From the NCBI GenBank assembly GCA_016490735.1, contig JAEMWC010000033.1:443501-507500 (forward strand): a DNA stretch of 64,000 nt. The letters run 5' to 3'. The position numbers were made by a program, and so were the translations under genes. Below are positions 44,416-59,205 of this stretch, one piece after another (the first letter of the stretch is position 1; each line of letters begins with the position of its first letter). This DNA comes from Pachyseris speciosa (taxonomy: Eukaryota; Cnidaria; Anthozoa; Scleractinia; Pachyseridae). A model generated the notes under the pieces. It did not search any database and was not told the DNA's origin. It saw nothing but the letters and a program-made list of their open reading frames with translations.

Positions 44416-44520
44416 GCCTGTGATTATTCACTCTCGATTTCTATGCATGATAGCTGATTTGGGCTGAGACCTCGCCAGCTATTACACTATCACGTGATAG
44501 AAATCTCAAGCTGATAATCT
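44416..44520. repeat. Hairpin element, second copy
   Basis: CTCGATTTCTATGCATGATAGC faces ATCACGTGATAGAAATCTCAAG. Diverged copy of 42190-42292. Confidence 0.65.
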
Positions 44521-44681
44521 TATTGTTAAATGGAAATCAATGATTGATTCCCAATCAATACAATCAATAATAATCAATAACAATTCATTGATAGACATTG
44601 ATTGGCTCCACCAATGAAAAAAAATTGATACTCACTCACTGGAGTGTCTTCATCGCTAATGATTATTATTTGATGTTTATA

Positions 44682-45047
44682 CAGTCAAACATCAATTATC
44701 CAGACTTGTGGGGACTGAGCTGAATAGTCTGGATAATTGAGAGTCCGATAATAGAAAATATGAATGAGACAAAAATAACACTGAATGGCTGAACAAATGG
44801 AGCGTGAAATTTCACTCAGCAACAAAGAACATCTGAGCAAATCAGAGCTCATGTGAAGTGCATTGCATTAGTACAGCACGTGTGAGCTCAAAATGCATAC
44901 AGATTCGTTAAAGTGAAACAAATTCAGTTTGAACTGGAGTTTCATTACTTAATTTGGAGGAAAAAAAGTTTTGCTGTGGACCTATTAGGAAGTCCAGATA
45001 ATCAAGAAATCCGGATAACTGAGGTCCAGACAATCAAGGTTTGACTG
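44682..45047. mobile_element. Tigger/pogo-like MITE, 366 bp
   Basis: The ends CAGTCAAACATCAATTATCC and (inverted) CAGTCAAACCTTGATTGTC face each other and are flanked by TA on both sides (44680-44681, 45048-45049). These ends and TA duplications are typical of pogo/Tigger elements of the Tc1/mariner group. No transposase frame is present. Confidence 0.88.
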
Positions 45048-45049
45048 TA

Positions 45050-47340
45050 GTTAATCAATAATTGATTATGCAATAGTAAAAACACAAGCTTTAACATGTT
45101 TTGCAACTGGTGTTATAACCTGGGTCATTCATTATGAATAAAACTACACTGCATTAATTTGATTTCACACCCAAATGAACTGGATTCATACATATCACCC
45201 CTACCTGTACTTACTTCCAGTCCTGCTGGCCAAAGCCTGGCCCAGGTTTTAATGTACATGCACTAAATTTGTCACTGTCAAACAGTGTTAAAATTAAGTG
45301 CAAAATCTGCACTTTTTCGTATAATTAATCTCAAATGTACATGAAAATCATTTATCTCTTTTAGTTTCACAATGAGTTACAAAATGACCCATTCCAGATT
45401 TTTTTTTGTATAGACGTCCCCTGAAGAGGAGGTTAGAAATAACTTACATGTGACTGTATGGGTTTAATTTTGTTGCTTTCACATCATCAAATGTCTTATA
45501 CAGAACAATTACACTACATTGAACCATTTGTCAAGTTGAACAATTCATTTTATTAAAAGTGTAAACTTAGTTATTTTTATTGACTGTTACTCATTTTCTT
45601 GATCATTGATATCCATTGATTGATACCAACAGAAAAATGGGTTATCAGCCAAGTGCAAAGTAGACTGTAACTCCTGGTGATCGCAATTTTCACAGTGTTT
45701 AAAGGTTGAGCATAATCAGAATAAATCTTCTGTGGTCCAAGTACTGTACCAGGATAAAGAGTTGCTTGATACTAATAATTCACAATAAACCAGGACAATT
45801 CAAGGTTTATTCCATTGAACAGTTTAACAGGACTTAACGTCAAACTAAAATACAAACAACAGAAAAACGAACCTTAGGGTCGAAGGCTAAAACACGTGTA
45901 ACACAAATAGGACTAAGCAAAATTGTAATTAACCAAAGTATAAATGAACGGAATAGGAAAACAAATACAAAAACATCTTACCGACTATCCTCCTATGCAC
46001 TTGAATCGACAGAACAAGGTCAAAGGTGTATCGCAATGCAAATTAAAGTACTGTTTAGTTGATTGCAAGACTCGAGATCGCAAAATTACACTCCCCAATG
46101 GGGCGTATCCAGAAATCTATTGTAAACTGAGTAGAGAAATAAGAAACCAAAATTAACTGAACAAAATTAATAATCAACTAACAGTAACAGTAGACCATAC
46201 AATGTACCTCCTGGGTGACCCTAAAGTCTGGAATGGTGGAAATTCGTAGACTTAATCACCCATAATCCTAAAAGCCAGAACGGCGAAAAAATTACCCCAA
46301 ATCCTAAACTCTGAAACTGTAAATACAAGGTTTGGGAAAACAGAAGGTAATGCATAATATTTGTGAGGTTGTGCCACAGATATGGGTTGACCAGTAAAAT
46401 ATGCAATCAGATGCAATTTGAGGCTACCGGTAATTATGTAAAATTGCACTGCCACATTAATTAGAATCTTAGGTAATGCTTTTAGGCAGTAATTCATCTT
46501 CAGTGATGATTATTCTGACTGCTGTTACTGGTGTTTTCTGCAAAACCCAGTAACTGACATTAGGGCAAAGTGAAAATCTGATTTGCATGGCTTAAATAAG
46601 AGTGGCCTCTGCAGGACACCATGGCTGGTCCAGTGATGAGGTTTATGTCAGTTCCCTTGGTCAGTGTTGAGCAATTTTTGCCAAAAAGGATTTTCCATCT
46701 TGTCTTAACTCCCCCAAAACAGCTGACCTGTACATTTGTACATGTTTCATTGAGGCATATGACTTTCCATATGCTACATCCCTTCAATCTCAGGAAAGTG
46801 AAACTTGTGATTCTGCCCTAAGACTCTGGCAAATATGAACTTTTTGTAACCTTTCAGGTGAACATGAAATTTGCCACATATGTGAACTTTATATTTTAAT
46901 CTCTATCCATTAATGAGAACTAATCTGTGTCTACTCCAGCAGGGTGTTTGCTTCTTTTCTGTATTCGCACGGAAGGACCAGTGATGAAGGTAACCTATTT
47001 ATCATTCAGCCATATGCTGAGCACTCTCACTCTTGAGCTGAAATAAATTGAATGACTGACAGCTTGGCTGCCTTATTCTTTGTCTCAGCTTTTTTTGATG
47101 ATTATTTTTTCATGTGGGCAACAGTTCATTCAAAAAGAAGAGCAGTAACCCTAATGGTATCTAACACATCTGGGCCCAGAATTTTGAATGCCAATGAACT
47201 CTAACCCACAATTAAAAGTTAACTGGGGTTTTCACTTTGTTGATTGAAATTATTTTTTGAAAGCTTATTGTAAGCTTCAGTCAAAGTAATTAATTTTAGT
47301 CCTAGGCACAACTAAAGGACAAAATCTTTTCCAAAAATCT
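45050..47340. other. No recognised gene
   Basis: AT-rich and ATTGATT-rich around 44530-44625 and 45600-45640; the AAAATGGGTTATCAG word shared with 35745 lies at 45639. Only short frames without recognised domains. From about 47340 the intron of OXLD1 copy B begins to match that of copy A. Confidence 0.5.
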
Positions 47341-47763
47341 TTGTTGGTTTATTATGAACCAGAATTTAAAATCACTCTTAGCCAGGATAAATGTTATAGT
47401 GATTCCAACAACTGGCCACTGAACATCATTTATGATTTGACTGGAAATAAATAAAGCAAGTTTTTCCTCTTTGCATGTGAGCTACCAGTAGTTAATTTTA
47501 GCCCTTTTGTTAGGGATTTACCCTTTACTTCTGTTAATGTCACATTTGTATGGTATTTTTTAGGCCCAAAAAAGGTAGTTGAATCCTCAGAGAATAGTGA
47601 CATTGATGACAATGCAAAGAATAATGCACCAGTACCCCCACCACCACCCCCTCTGGAACTGTGCTGCATGAGTGGATGTCAGAACTGTGTGATGATTCAA
47701 CATGCAGAGGAGTTGATGAGGTTTTACGATGATGACAGCAGCCAGGGCTGGTGTAGAGGAAAT

Positions 47764-49873
<2,110 letters not shown>

Positions 49874-50124
49874 GAAATACCAGATGAGAATTTGAAAGCA
49901 TTTATCAGAATAGAACTGAATCTTAAGTAACATCAAATGGACAGAGTTGGGACACTTTTGCAACCAGAAACCACTAATGTCATCTCTTTGGGTGATTTAT
50001 GCTGTTGTTATTATGTGATGCCATCATTGACATAGTATAGCAAAGAGCTGTTCATGAGCTGGTGCTTTGGTCAATTTAAAAGCAGTATGGTATGAAAATA
50101 TCTGAGGTTCACTAGCTTGTATAA

Positions 50125-50235
50125 CCGTCCAACGTAGTACATACATACTTACATACTTAACATACTTTATTTGTTAAAGCAGGTTGATAGTGGCAGCTAA
50201 AGAGCTGATGTGGACCTGCTAAACTCCTACTGTAT
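50125..50235 (-). mobile_element. 3' tail of a LINE, minus strand
   Basis: On the minus strand a UTR with CAGCTCTTTAGCTGCC passes into AACAAATAAAG and a (TATGTAAG)-like tail. It is read as a 5'-truncated non-LTR end; no coding part is seen. Confidence 0.5.
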
Positions 50236-51081
50236 ACAATTAACATTCTACATTAAAACTAAGTTACAAAAAACAATTAAACTATAATACTTATTAAAAC
50301 TAAGATGCAAACGTTAATAAGTTAAAACTGACTCTTTACAATAAAAGAAAATAACCTACCAATTTAGATAGATTCAAAAATTTAAGAGGTGTAAATATTA
50401 ACATTTAATAATACAAAAAGTTGATATCCTTATTAAGATTTACTGTAGTCCTATTTATCAAAACTGTTGTATGTACTGTAACTACAGAAAGGTACAACGG
50501 TACCTCAAGGGTTGAGGTGAACTTCATTCAGTGATCAGAACGTATTCTTAAATTTGGATTGGGTAGACACTAAAAGACACAGCAATCTCGTTTTTAAAAC
50601 TCTGCCACTGGTGAACCGCAGAGCCTCTAAACTGTATACACCTACCTCGTTCTGTAATATGTTCCCTCGACTACCGAGCCGCCGAGCCACTTCAGTCACA
50701 CCTTTAATTCCCAAAGTCTTAAGTGTGGCCCTGTTTGTATAGTTGCTCCGCAGTTAATAGAAGAATGTTTTCAAGAGCTCGTTTAAGAGCAATTGTTGTG
50801 TTACTGTTGTTGTTGTTGTTGTTGTTTTTTTTTTTTGCGAAAATTGGTCACCTTGTTAGTCGGTGTAAAACGAGAACTCGGACTGAACACGGTGAACCAC
50901 ACAGGCCGTATATTTACTATACTATGTAAACTTACTCCACTCTGTAGTCCCAAACTAAACTTACATGTACTTTGGAGGGGCACTGTCCTTTAATACTGGG
51001 ACCCTTGTATAGAAGATTAAATTTTCGATATCAATCAAAACTTTGCAAGCACTTTTGATAAGAATGTTGGGTGGTTGGAAT
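50236..51081. other. No recognised gene; (GTT)n tract
   Basis: A (TTG)n/(T)n run lies at 50805-50836. Short frames only. It separates the LINE tail from the 3' end of the HEPN-NB-ARC-TPR gene. Confidence 0.5.
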
Positions 51082-54000
51082 TTAAGTCGTGATGTAGTAA
51101 CACCCTATTAGCGTAAGTAGAAAAAGTGCAAACATAATCCACATGCACAGTTTCAGTAATTGAGGAGCTCCACCACGCTGTTCACGACGATACCAGTTCG
51201 CACCCGCAAAGAGAGCAGTGAAATTCTTCACTACAGAGTTAAACGGACTAACGTCTTTTCCCCGTCTGACATGTTTCTGAGGTGGTGGAATTGCTCCTTG
51301 TAGCTTAGGCGCCCGGTGTAATCCTGAGAATGAGGCTATGTTTCTTCTAACAGGTTCAGTGGGCTCACCATCAGGATCATTTGCAGCTGCTACAAGCTCA
51401 AAATGTTCCTGTTGTGAAACTCGTGTTAAGCCATCGGCTGCCGCTTTGCACAACTCGTGACTAGGCGGGTAAACCTTGGCATAGATTTTCTGAGCTTGTT
51501 TGAAATAAGTGGCCGCCTCATCAAACTCTGAGCATCGTTCGTGCACCAGGCCGAGATTTAGCTTGGTATCGCCAACCTTGCAATGGTCACGTTCTAAGCG
51601 CTTGTTTTTAATGGCTAGGGAACGCCAAAGGAATTCTTTGGACTTCTGTAATTCACCCATATCCATGTACAACTGACCAAGATTATTCAACAATTCTGCA
51701 ATTCCGAGATGCTCTTTGGACAACATTTTTTCTCGCATGCGCAATGCAGATTCTAAGCATTCCTTTGCAAGTTGAAGCTGATTCATGGCCTTATGCAATA
51801 GGCCAATGTTATTATAAGACTCGGAAATCAGTAAATGGTCCGGAAAGTAAAGCTTCTTCCTCATATCAAGTGCCTGCCTGTGGTAATCAAAGGCTTTTTC
51901 AGTTGAGCCCAGTTCACTGTACTCAATTCCCAGGTTACATAAACAATCGGCGACGTGGGGATGGAGTTTACCATATATACTTTGTTGCAGGGCTAAAGAT
52001 TTTTCGTAACAGAGTGCTGCAGTTTGGTGCTCACCCAATGCGCCGTAGGCACACCCCAGATTATTTAGTGAAGCGGCAACAGTGGCATGATCTCTGCCAC
52101 AATGTTGCTCTCTCATTGACAGAGACCTGCAAAAGTAAACTTTGGCTTCATTAAAATCTCCAAGATCATAAAATACATTTCCTAGTTTGTTCAAGGAATC
52201 TGCAATCTCTGGCGACGATTTTAGCTGATTTAGGCTTTCAAATAAGGCCAAAGCTTGTTCATGGTGAGCTTTAGCTTTTGCATACTCTCCTTGTTCACGA
52301 AAGACGATACCCAAATTGTTCAAAATGGTGGCCATCAAAATAATGTCGTTTTCATCGTTACTAACGCCTTTAGCATCATTGGTGATTGCAAGAGCGTTTT
52401 CAAAGAATATTTTGGCCACAAGAGAATGGCCTTGTGCACTGCAAATGTCACCGAAATTGAGAAATGCCCTTTGCAGTTCATTTTTTCCCTTGTTGGTTAT
52501 ATCCCGCGAAATCCACCTTAAAGGGGTCGGAACCAATTGACTGCTGAGAGATTTCAAATGAGGAGTCATCATTTTTGAACGGATGTGAAACTCCAAGTCA
52601 AACTGAAGCAAGTTGTGTTGCGCAAAAGATGATAATGTTTCAATGTATGTCCTAGTAAGAGTGGCCATCTCCTCCTTACTGGAATTGTCACAGAGGAAGT
52701 TCTTGAAGGCATCATGAACGACCTGGTGCACCTTTACAAGAGTCTGAGCACTGTCCTCTTGGAAAGCGCGATAAGCAAAGAGCAATTGGCAACGTCAGTA
52801 GCGACCAAATCCTCATCAAGATCCGGTACCTTTTTTGTCACAAAACTGACGATAATGCTAAGATCAATGGGTGCTGGAGCAGCCAGAGCCAAGAAATTGG
52901 CCACATGTTTAAAAACGTGGTTCTGGACCAGCTTTAGCACCGCAATTCTGACGGCTGATGTCATTGACAATGGGTAACTGGTGCTTGTCCTTTCGTATAT
53001 TTCCTCCATCTTATGTCTCTTTCCCATCTCTAGTTTCTCGAGGTAGACCGTCCATATGGAGCTCCCAGGACCCTTTTTGTTGGCGTGCACACAACGAGCA
53101 TAGATAGCAGCACAAGCAATGGCCAGTGGCTGACGATCCAACGCCTCTATGATCGAATGCTCCAGTTCCTTGTCATCACAAGAAAACTGACAAATGTCCC
53201 TAAGGAGAGTCAATGCATCGTCCATTTGCATTCCTCGACTAAACGAAATATATTGACAAGAAGGATCAGCCGTTGGTACATTGGTACTGTCCTGTGTGGT
53301 AACAAGAATTTTGCCACGTCCTCCCCATTTGTCGTCAGGCCAGCAATTTCGCAGGCTCTTCAGCTCATTGGCATTATCAAATATTACTAGCCACGTGGAA
53401 TACGCTTTTGCTCTAACGGAAACAAGTGTTTTCAGATGAGCAATTTTCTCATCAGACTTCAACTTTGAGTCTGATCCAGCGATACAGTTCAGGGAGTATT
53501 CTGTGACCCCAAGTTCACGAGCAAGGTCGTAGTAAGAGTCTAACATCGACTGCTCACTTTCAGCATTCAGCGTCATTACAAATGTGCAACCGTCATGGAC
53601 ACCATCAGTTAATGCCTCATCATAGAACCTGTTCCCAACCGAACGAGCAATCTGACTTTTTCCGCATCCTGGGTTACCATGGGCGTAAACTGTTACAATG
53701 GAACCATCAACATCGTTTTCTTGGAGGTCCTTAAACATCTGCAAAATCTCTTCAACTTCTGATTTTCGTTCAGTTACCGCATGGGATGGCTTTGGTGGAA
53801 GGCACTTGAAGGATTTGGGCTCAGCTTGTAGCTCGTCTTCCAAAACACCAATTTTTTCTTGAAGCTGCTGGAGCTCCATAGTTGGAAAGCTCGACTGGTT
53901 AATGATTTTATTTAATTCTTTAGTGTCAAGGTGCAGAGCCATAAACGCATTCGATACCAGATTCACATCGGCCTGAAAGTCAGCGTCCACAATGCTTGCT

Positions 54001-54380
54001 CTCGATCGATGAGCAAAAACCTTATTGCGGAACGTTCGCAGATCATCAACGTTGGTAGCAACTGTAGGACTCACCAAACCCCCAAGTGAATCAGAATAGA
54101 GAATTGCAAAGGAAAAGCATGTCGAGTCCCATTCACTCGTGTTTCCTTTTTGAATTATTCTTAAGAGTCGGTTGTTTCTCCGCTGGCTTCTCAATGATTC
54201 CTTGTTAAAGAAGTCTTGCCCATTTTTTGCAGTGTCTTGCCACGGACCCAGCCTCATTCCATGTATTCTGTCCCATTCCTGTTTGAAGACGCATTGCAGA
54301 CCGTCCCGGATGATGTTGGTAGCAATGTAGCAGACGCGGAAGTAGTTGAGCTCTTCCAATGAGTATTCTTGGTCAGACAT
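51082..54380 (-). CDS. HEPN(DZIP3)-NB-ARC-TPR protein with C-terminal membrane segment; one frameshift
   Basis: A single-exon STAND-type receptor-like protein of about 1,100 residues. The start MSDQEYSLEELNYF is at 54380. Residues about 10-160 form a DZIP3-type HEPN domain with R118-NKVFA-H124, fitting the HEPN Rx4-6H motif. Walker A is GNPGCGKS (235-242), Walker B LVIFD (about 331-335), then RGKILVTTQD and a GLPLA-like RQPLAIACAA: an NB-ARC ATPase. Seven 42-residue kinesin-light-chain-type TPRs follow (LNNLGIVFREQGEYAKAKAH and so on). The C-terminus ends in a hydrophobic segment (MWIMFALFLLTLIGCYYI) with almost nothing after it, so the protein may be tail-anchored. One base is missing in a short C run at about 52757-52763 compared with the other copy, splitting the frame; otherwise it is open. 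Probable role, by analogy only: ligand-triggered innate sensing. Confidence 0.85.
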
Positions 54381-54667
54381 GCTAAGTTAAACAGCTGACT
54401 GCATTTTCTGTTGAGAAAATTAGGTTTAATATGTTTAATAATTTTGAAAGAACGTAATGAGAACTCTAACAGCCCAGATCTAATTGAAAGGACTAGGTAG
54501 AACATGTACAGAGAAGGTCAGAAATAATTGTGTCCTTTACTGTATCTACTCTGCTGTCGCTGAATCCTTATTTTCTATGGTTGAGTCTATCCTTAATTTA
54601 GGTGGATGGATGTTTAATATGAGACAGATAAATACATAAATAAAAAATAAACAAACATCAAAAGTGG

Positions 54668-55205
54668 TTACGAAAATCTGGTCTATCAACGGAGTTGATA
54701 ATGTAAATTGACCACCGTGAAGAGATTCAAACAGCTGACGTTTCGAACGTTAGCCCTTCGCCAGAGCGAATCGAGGAATTGCGGGTTGTGTGTGGTGTAT
54801 ATATAGAAGATGGAGCTACGCTTTTAGTGGTTACGTGGTAACATGAAAAACAGGAATAAATTAATTGAGTGAAAAACGTTCCTTGATACTGTCGGGATCA
54901 AGGGTGCCGATTTGAAAGATGAATTTTTGTTCAAGATTTTTACGGCTTTCCGTGGTACCTTGACGCAGGGAGAGGCCGCAGATCGACATGTGTTGTTTGG
55001 AATGGTTTGGGAGATTAAAATGCCGAGCGACTGTTTAGATGCGTCTATGTCATCTTTCTTAACATCGCGTACGTGTTCTCGGAATTGGTCGCCTTGTCGT
55101 CTTCCTGTTTCGCCAATGTATAACTTTTTGCATAATGTGCAGGTTATGTAATAGGTAACATTTGCTGAAGAACGCGATCTTAACAGATCGATTAGGGCCC
55201 GATAT
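54668..55205 (-). mobile_element. Penelope-like element fragment, same family as 7.4-8.4 kb
   Basis: The minus strand reads ISGPNRSVKI, then after a frameshift [19 protein letters not shown] with QFREHVRDVKKDD (GIY-YIG), further frame changes and a stop near 54861. The 3' UTR repeats that of the copy at 8178-8400, including the hammerhead-like fold and GGTGGTCAATTTACATTAT. It is about 90 bases beyond the homology end of the HEPN-NB-ARC-TPR gene's upstream flank. Confidence 0.82.
54723..54775 (-). ncRNA. Hammerhead-like motif, degenerate (second copy)
   Basis: Minus strand: CTGGCGA, a GGGC-TAAC-GTTC hairpin, GAAAC and GTC. The core A of CUGANGA is G here and stem III lacks a loop. The stem II change (GCTC to GTTC against the copy at 8264) keeps pairing through a G-U wobble. 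Confidence 0.45.
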
Positions 55206-55299
55206 TGATATTGATATGATCCGTGGCTTCTTCAATATCATCCAACATGGCGGCACTTTTTTTTTGAGAGACTTGTTTTTAATTATTACATACATCAAT

Positions 55300-58200
55300 T
55301 TTTAAAAATAAATACACAAATCAAGAGATAACATATATACTTAGATATACTTAAAAACTTACGCACGCACACTTGACACACTCGTACGCACACACACACA
55401 ACCACTCAAGCATACGATCTTCAAATACCACGCCCACGGCTCCAGCCCGCACCAAGCAATAAGACAAAGAGTTTCGTTTAGAGGTTATAATGTGAGAGGA
55501 AAAGGGGGAAGTCTTCTATCCTTGGAAGAGAGAAACGTGTTTTGCAAGTCCAGATGTACATTTTTGCTATCAAAAATAAAAACGGATGATGTTTATGATT
55601 AAATAGGTGAGGCTTCAAACCTATTACCAAGGATGGCGTTAATTCGGGTGAGCATTGCGGAGTTTCAAATTTCAGCAACCATTCCTTAAAACTCTGCCAA
55701 AAACGGGATATGATGGTGCAGCTCCAGAAAAGGTGAATCAATGTCTCAACTTCGCATTGGCAAAAACTACACAGATTAGTGTTTGACAAGTTGATTCGCT
55801 GAAGAAAGTCATTGGTCGCCAATCTCCTGTGCAGCAGTTTAAATTGAAAAATGCGTAGTTTAGTTATTTTAGTACACTGAAAAGGTGACTGATAAACAGC
55901 TGCCCAATCAATCGAATTGTTCGCTTCAATCGAGCAGTCAGCGCACCATTTCTTCTTGCTGTTTATGGGATTCTTCCTTTTTCTTTCTACAAGCGTCTTA
56001 TAAATAAATCTGTTTGGTTTATTTGCCTTCAGAAAGTTTTGCAAAAAAACGCCACTGCTATCAACATTATTGTCATGATGGAAATGTTCTTGAACAGTTT
56101 TGCGCAATAGCTTAATCGCTGATATTAGGCCACAGAAAGAGAGAAAACTTGGCTTGATATTGTAACGGCGTTTAAATTCTGTAAAAGACAAAAACCTGGT
56201 TCCATTTCCATTAGATCATTAACTTTGAGTATTCCCTGAAAGTACCAAGTTTTGTAATAAGTTGGTTTATTCCCAACACGAATAAGAGAGTTAAGCCAAA
56301 GGCTCTGTGAAAGAAGGTGCTTGTTGGAAGAAATGCTACCCACATAGCTGATTTCCGACCATACCTGCATTATCTCTTGCAAGAAAGGGTCCGATAGCCT
56401 AAAAAATAGCTCTAAATCTCTTTTATGCAGATTAGCTTTAAGGAACATATCACCACCGAAAATCTGAAGTTGCGAATCAACAAATAATTTCCATTTAGCA
56501 AGGTTTTCTGAATCAAGGTACTTCTTTACCCAGCTTGCTTTTAGTGCCTTGGTGAAGAGCCTAATATCAATCATCCTTAGTCCGCCATGTTCGTACTCAC
56601 TGATCATTACATCGCGCTTAATTTTGTCTCCTTTGCCATTCCATAGAAAGTTAAACAGCAGACTGTTAATTTCCTCGATGGCGCAATGGTTTGTTGGTAA
56701 AGGTGACAATATGTAAGTAAGTTTAGAGATGATCAGACTTTTCAACACAGTAATTTTCCAAGCAAGGTTAAACGACGAAATTCCCAATAGCTCAGGGTTG
56801 CCCTGAGGTCTGCTAATTTTTCCTCATAGTTGGCTTTCACTGTTATCGCAGCGTCAGTAGATAGCCAAACGCCTAGCGTTTTAACTTTATCTCTTATCCA
56901 CCTAAAATGTTTGTCAGGACAAAATTTCTCCTCACTTTCCTTATTTGCACCAATCCAGAGCACTTCTGTTTTTTTATAATTTCGACGAAGGCCAGAACTT
57001 GCACTAAAAAGTTCTAAAGCCTGGACAGCGTTTGTGAAGGACGTCCTAGACCCATCAAGAATAAGGGTTGTGTCGTCTGCGTATTGGCTTATTTTTATTT
57101 CCTGTCCATTTACTGTAATACCCCTAATGTTATCATTTCTTCTCAAAGCATCCGCTAGAACCTCAGCACAGAGAATGAACATGTATGGGGAAAGTGGGCA
57201 GCCTTGTCTAACCCCTCTTTCGAGGCCAAAAAAGTCACTAGACCAACCATTGTTCAAAATGCAGCTCTCAATATCATAATAGAAAAGCTTGGTCCAGTGT
57301 ACTATTGATGGTCCAAAGTTATAATGCCGAAGGGCTTTTTGTATGAAAGACCATTCAACAGTATCGAAGGCTTTTTCAAAATCAAGGAAAAGTAGGAGCC
57401 CAGGAACGTTTTTAGCAGCAGTAAAGTTAATGATACTATCAATCAGTCGAATATTCTCTCCTATGAATCTTCCTTTTAAGAAACCAGTTTGATCACTATC
57501 TATAACTTTCGGGAGAACTAGTTTGAGGCGGTTTGCGATAACCTTGGTAGCTATTTTATAATCACAGTTCAAAAGAGATATTGGGCGCCAGTTTTTAACA
57601 AAATAGGGTTCGGTGTCCTTTTTTGGAATAAGTTTGATGATCCCTCGCCTTTGAGTAACCGACAGGTGTCCTGTGTGCTAGGCATAATTGATTGACTTAA
57701 GAAAATAGTCGGCAATGTCGTTCCAAAAAACTTTATAGAATTCGGCAGGCAGTCCATCGGAGCCCGGTGTCTTATTGCAGTCCATATCTTTAAGTGCATT
57801 CAGGCATTCATTCTTTGACAGAGGGCCTTCACAGCTGTTTTGATCCGCCCCGTTTAGTCTCTTTTTCGCTGGGGTATCGCCAAAAAACGTATCACATTCT
57901 TCGTTAGGGGAGACGATTTTGGAAGTGTAGAGGCTGCGATAAAAGGCTTCACAGTGGTTTAAGATTTCACGATCCGTTGTAATAAACTTATCACTATCTA
58001 CTTTCAGTTGAGTGATAGCACCTTGCATATAACGTCGTTTCTCTAAATTTAAAAAGTATTTGGTATTTTTTTCACCTTCGTTGTACCATCTGCATCGAGC
58101 CCTTAGAATTGAACCTTTTGTCCGATATTCAATAATCTTTTCCAGTTCTCTCTTCTTAGCCTCAAGTGCGCCAGAAGCTTCTGCCATGTCGTTTGGCTGC

Positions 58201-58985
58201 ATAAAGGTTCTGTCAATTTGGTTTTGCAAAGAGTTAATTTCTTTCTCAAGTTCTTCCTCGCGCCGAGACAGTTTTGCTTTTTTGGCCGCCGCATATTTCA
58301 GTGATTGTTCTCTTATTTTAAGTTTTAGCATCTCCCACAGCAAAGCATCGTTAACAGTGTCATCATTTCGATATTCGTCGTGTGTTTCCTTGATGACAAC
58401 TCGGATTTGATTAACACAATCCATTTCAGATAGGAAAGAAGTGTTAAGTTTCCAAAAACCCGGTCCTCTAGAGTTAGAATGAAAGGCGACTCGGAAGTCT
58501 ATTAATGAGTGATCAGTTTTTAGCCGACTGAGATATTTGCGTCCTTAACTTTGCACATCAGACTTTGGCTTACAAGAAAAAAGTCTAAACGGCATGAAAT
58601 TTTCGGCCTTCTCCGACGCCAAGTGTATTTACGACTATCGGGGTTAATTATTCTCCACGCGTCTATCAAGTCAAATTGAGCAGCAAGGTTCTTTAGAGTT
58701 TCTTGAGAATTGCTGTGTGTTCTAGCGTGTCCGCCCTTTTTATCCACGTCTACATTTTGAACAAGGTTGAAATCTCCACCAACGACAATTTCTTCACACT
58801 CGAAATCCATAAGATGGTCGAAGAAAATCGTAAAGAATTGTGGGTCATCTTCATTGGGGGCGTATACTGTAGCAATTGTGATGAGCTTCTTTTCCGATTC
58901 TATATCGCAAATTATGAATCTACCGTTTGGGTCCGAAAAGGATTTTTGAATTTTGAAACTGAAGGAGGCGGCACTTTTACTCGGA
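55300..58985 (-). mobile_element. L1/Tx1-type LINE, 5' truncated and decayed
   Basis: Endonuclease, linker, reverse transcriptase and C-terminal regions follow one another on the minus strand, then a UTR with CA-rich stretches (55380-55400). The first part of the endonuclease is missing, and the element joins repeat X near 58979. Confidence 0.85.
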
Positions 58986-59047
58986 CTTCCTGTGGAAGGT
59001 CCGACGTCCGTTCTTCTTCGTCGTCGTGTTTCATCCACAAAGCTCAC
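55478..59047 (-). pseudogene. LINE ORF2: endonuclease and reverse transcriptase
   Basis: In order: the later part of an AP-like endonuclease (TVYAPNEDDPQFF, VVGGDFNLVQNVDVDKKGG, CRLDFFLVSQSL); a linker (58424-57680) with FWKLN-type sequence before it; then the reverse transcriptase with GFLKGRFIGENIRLIDSI, palm A FLDFEKAFDTVEW, RGVRQGCPLSPYMF and the catalytic QYADDTTLIL (57572-56742). The thumb and C-terminal region, with a CxxC-type zinc knuckle (LCSFCQCEVETLIHLFWSC), extends to 55478. At least three frame breaks (near 58520, 57670 and 56760, plus 56150) show it is dead. The first about 25 codons (MSFVDETRRRRRTD..) come from repeat X, not from the LINE. Confidence 0.85.
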
Positions 59048-59205
59048 TGCCGGCGTTTCTGCGCAAGCGCTAACGAAAAATAATACAACTCACAACATCA
59101 AGAATGACGTATTTGCAAACAGTTTCAATCTGCTGAATATTTTTCTCCTCACATTTCACCGAGATTCCAGTAACATTTATGCAAAAAAAATCCTTCGTTA
59201 TTTAA
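58979..59205 (-). repeat. Dispersed repeat family X, copy 2
   Basis: Read on the minus strand it matches copy 1: CATAAATGTTACTGGAATCTCGG, the GCGCTTGCGCAGAAACGCCGG box, a CGACGACGAAGAAGAACGG stretch and a terminal hairpin GTCGGACC..GGAAGTCCGAGT. The LINE begins directly after the hairpin. Confidence 0.7.
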
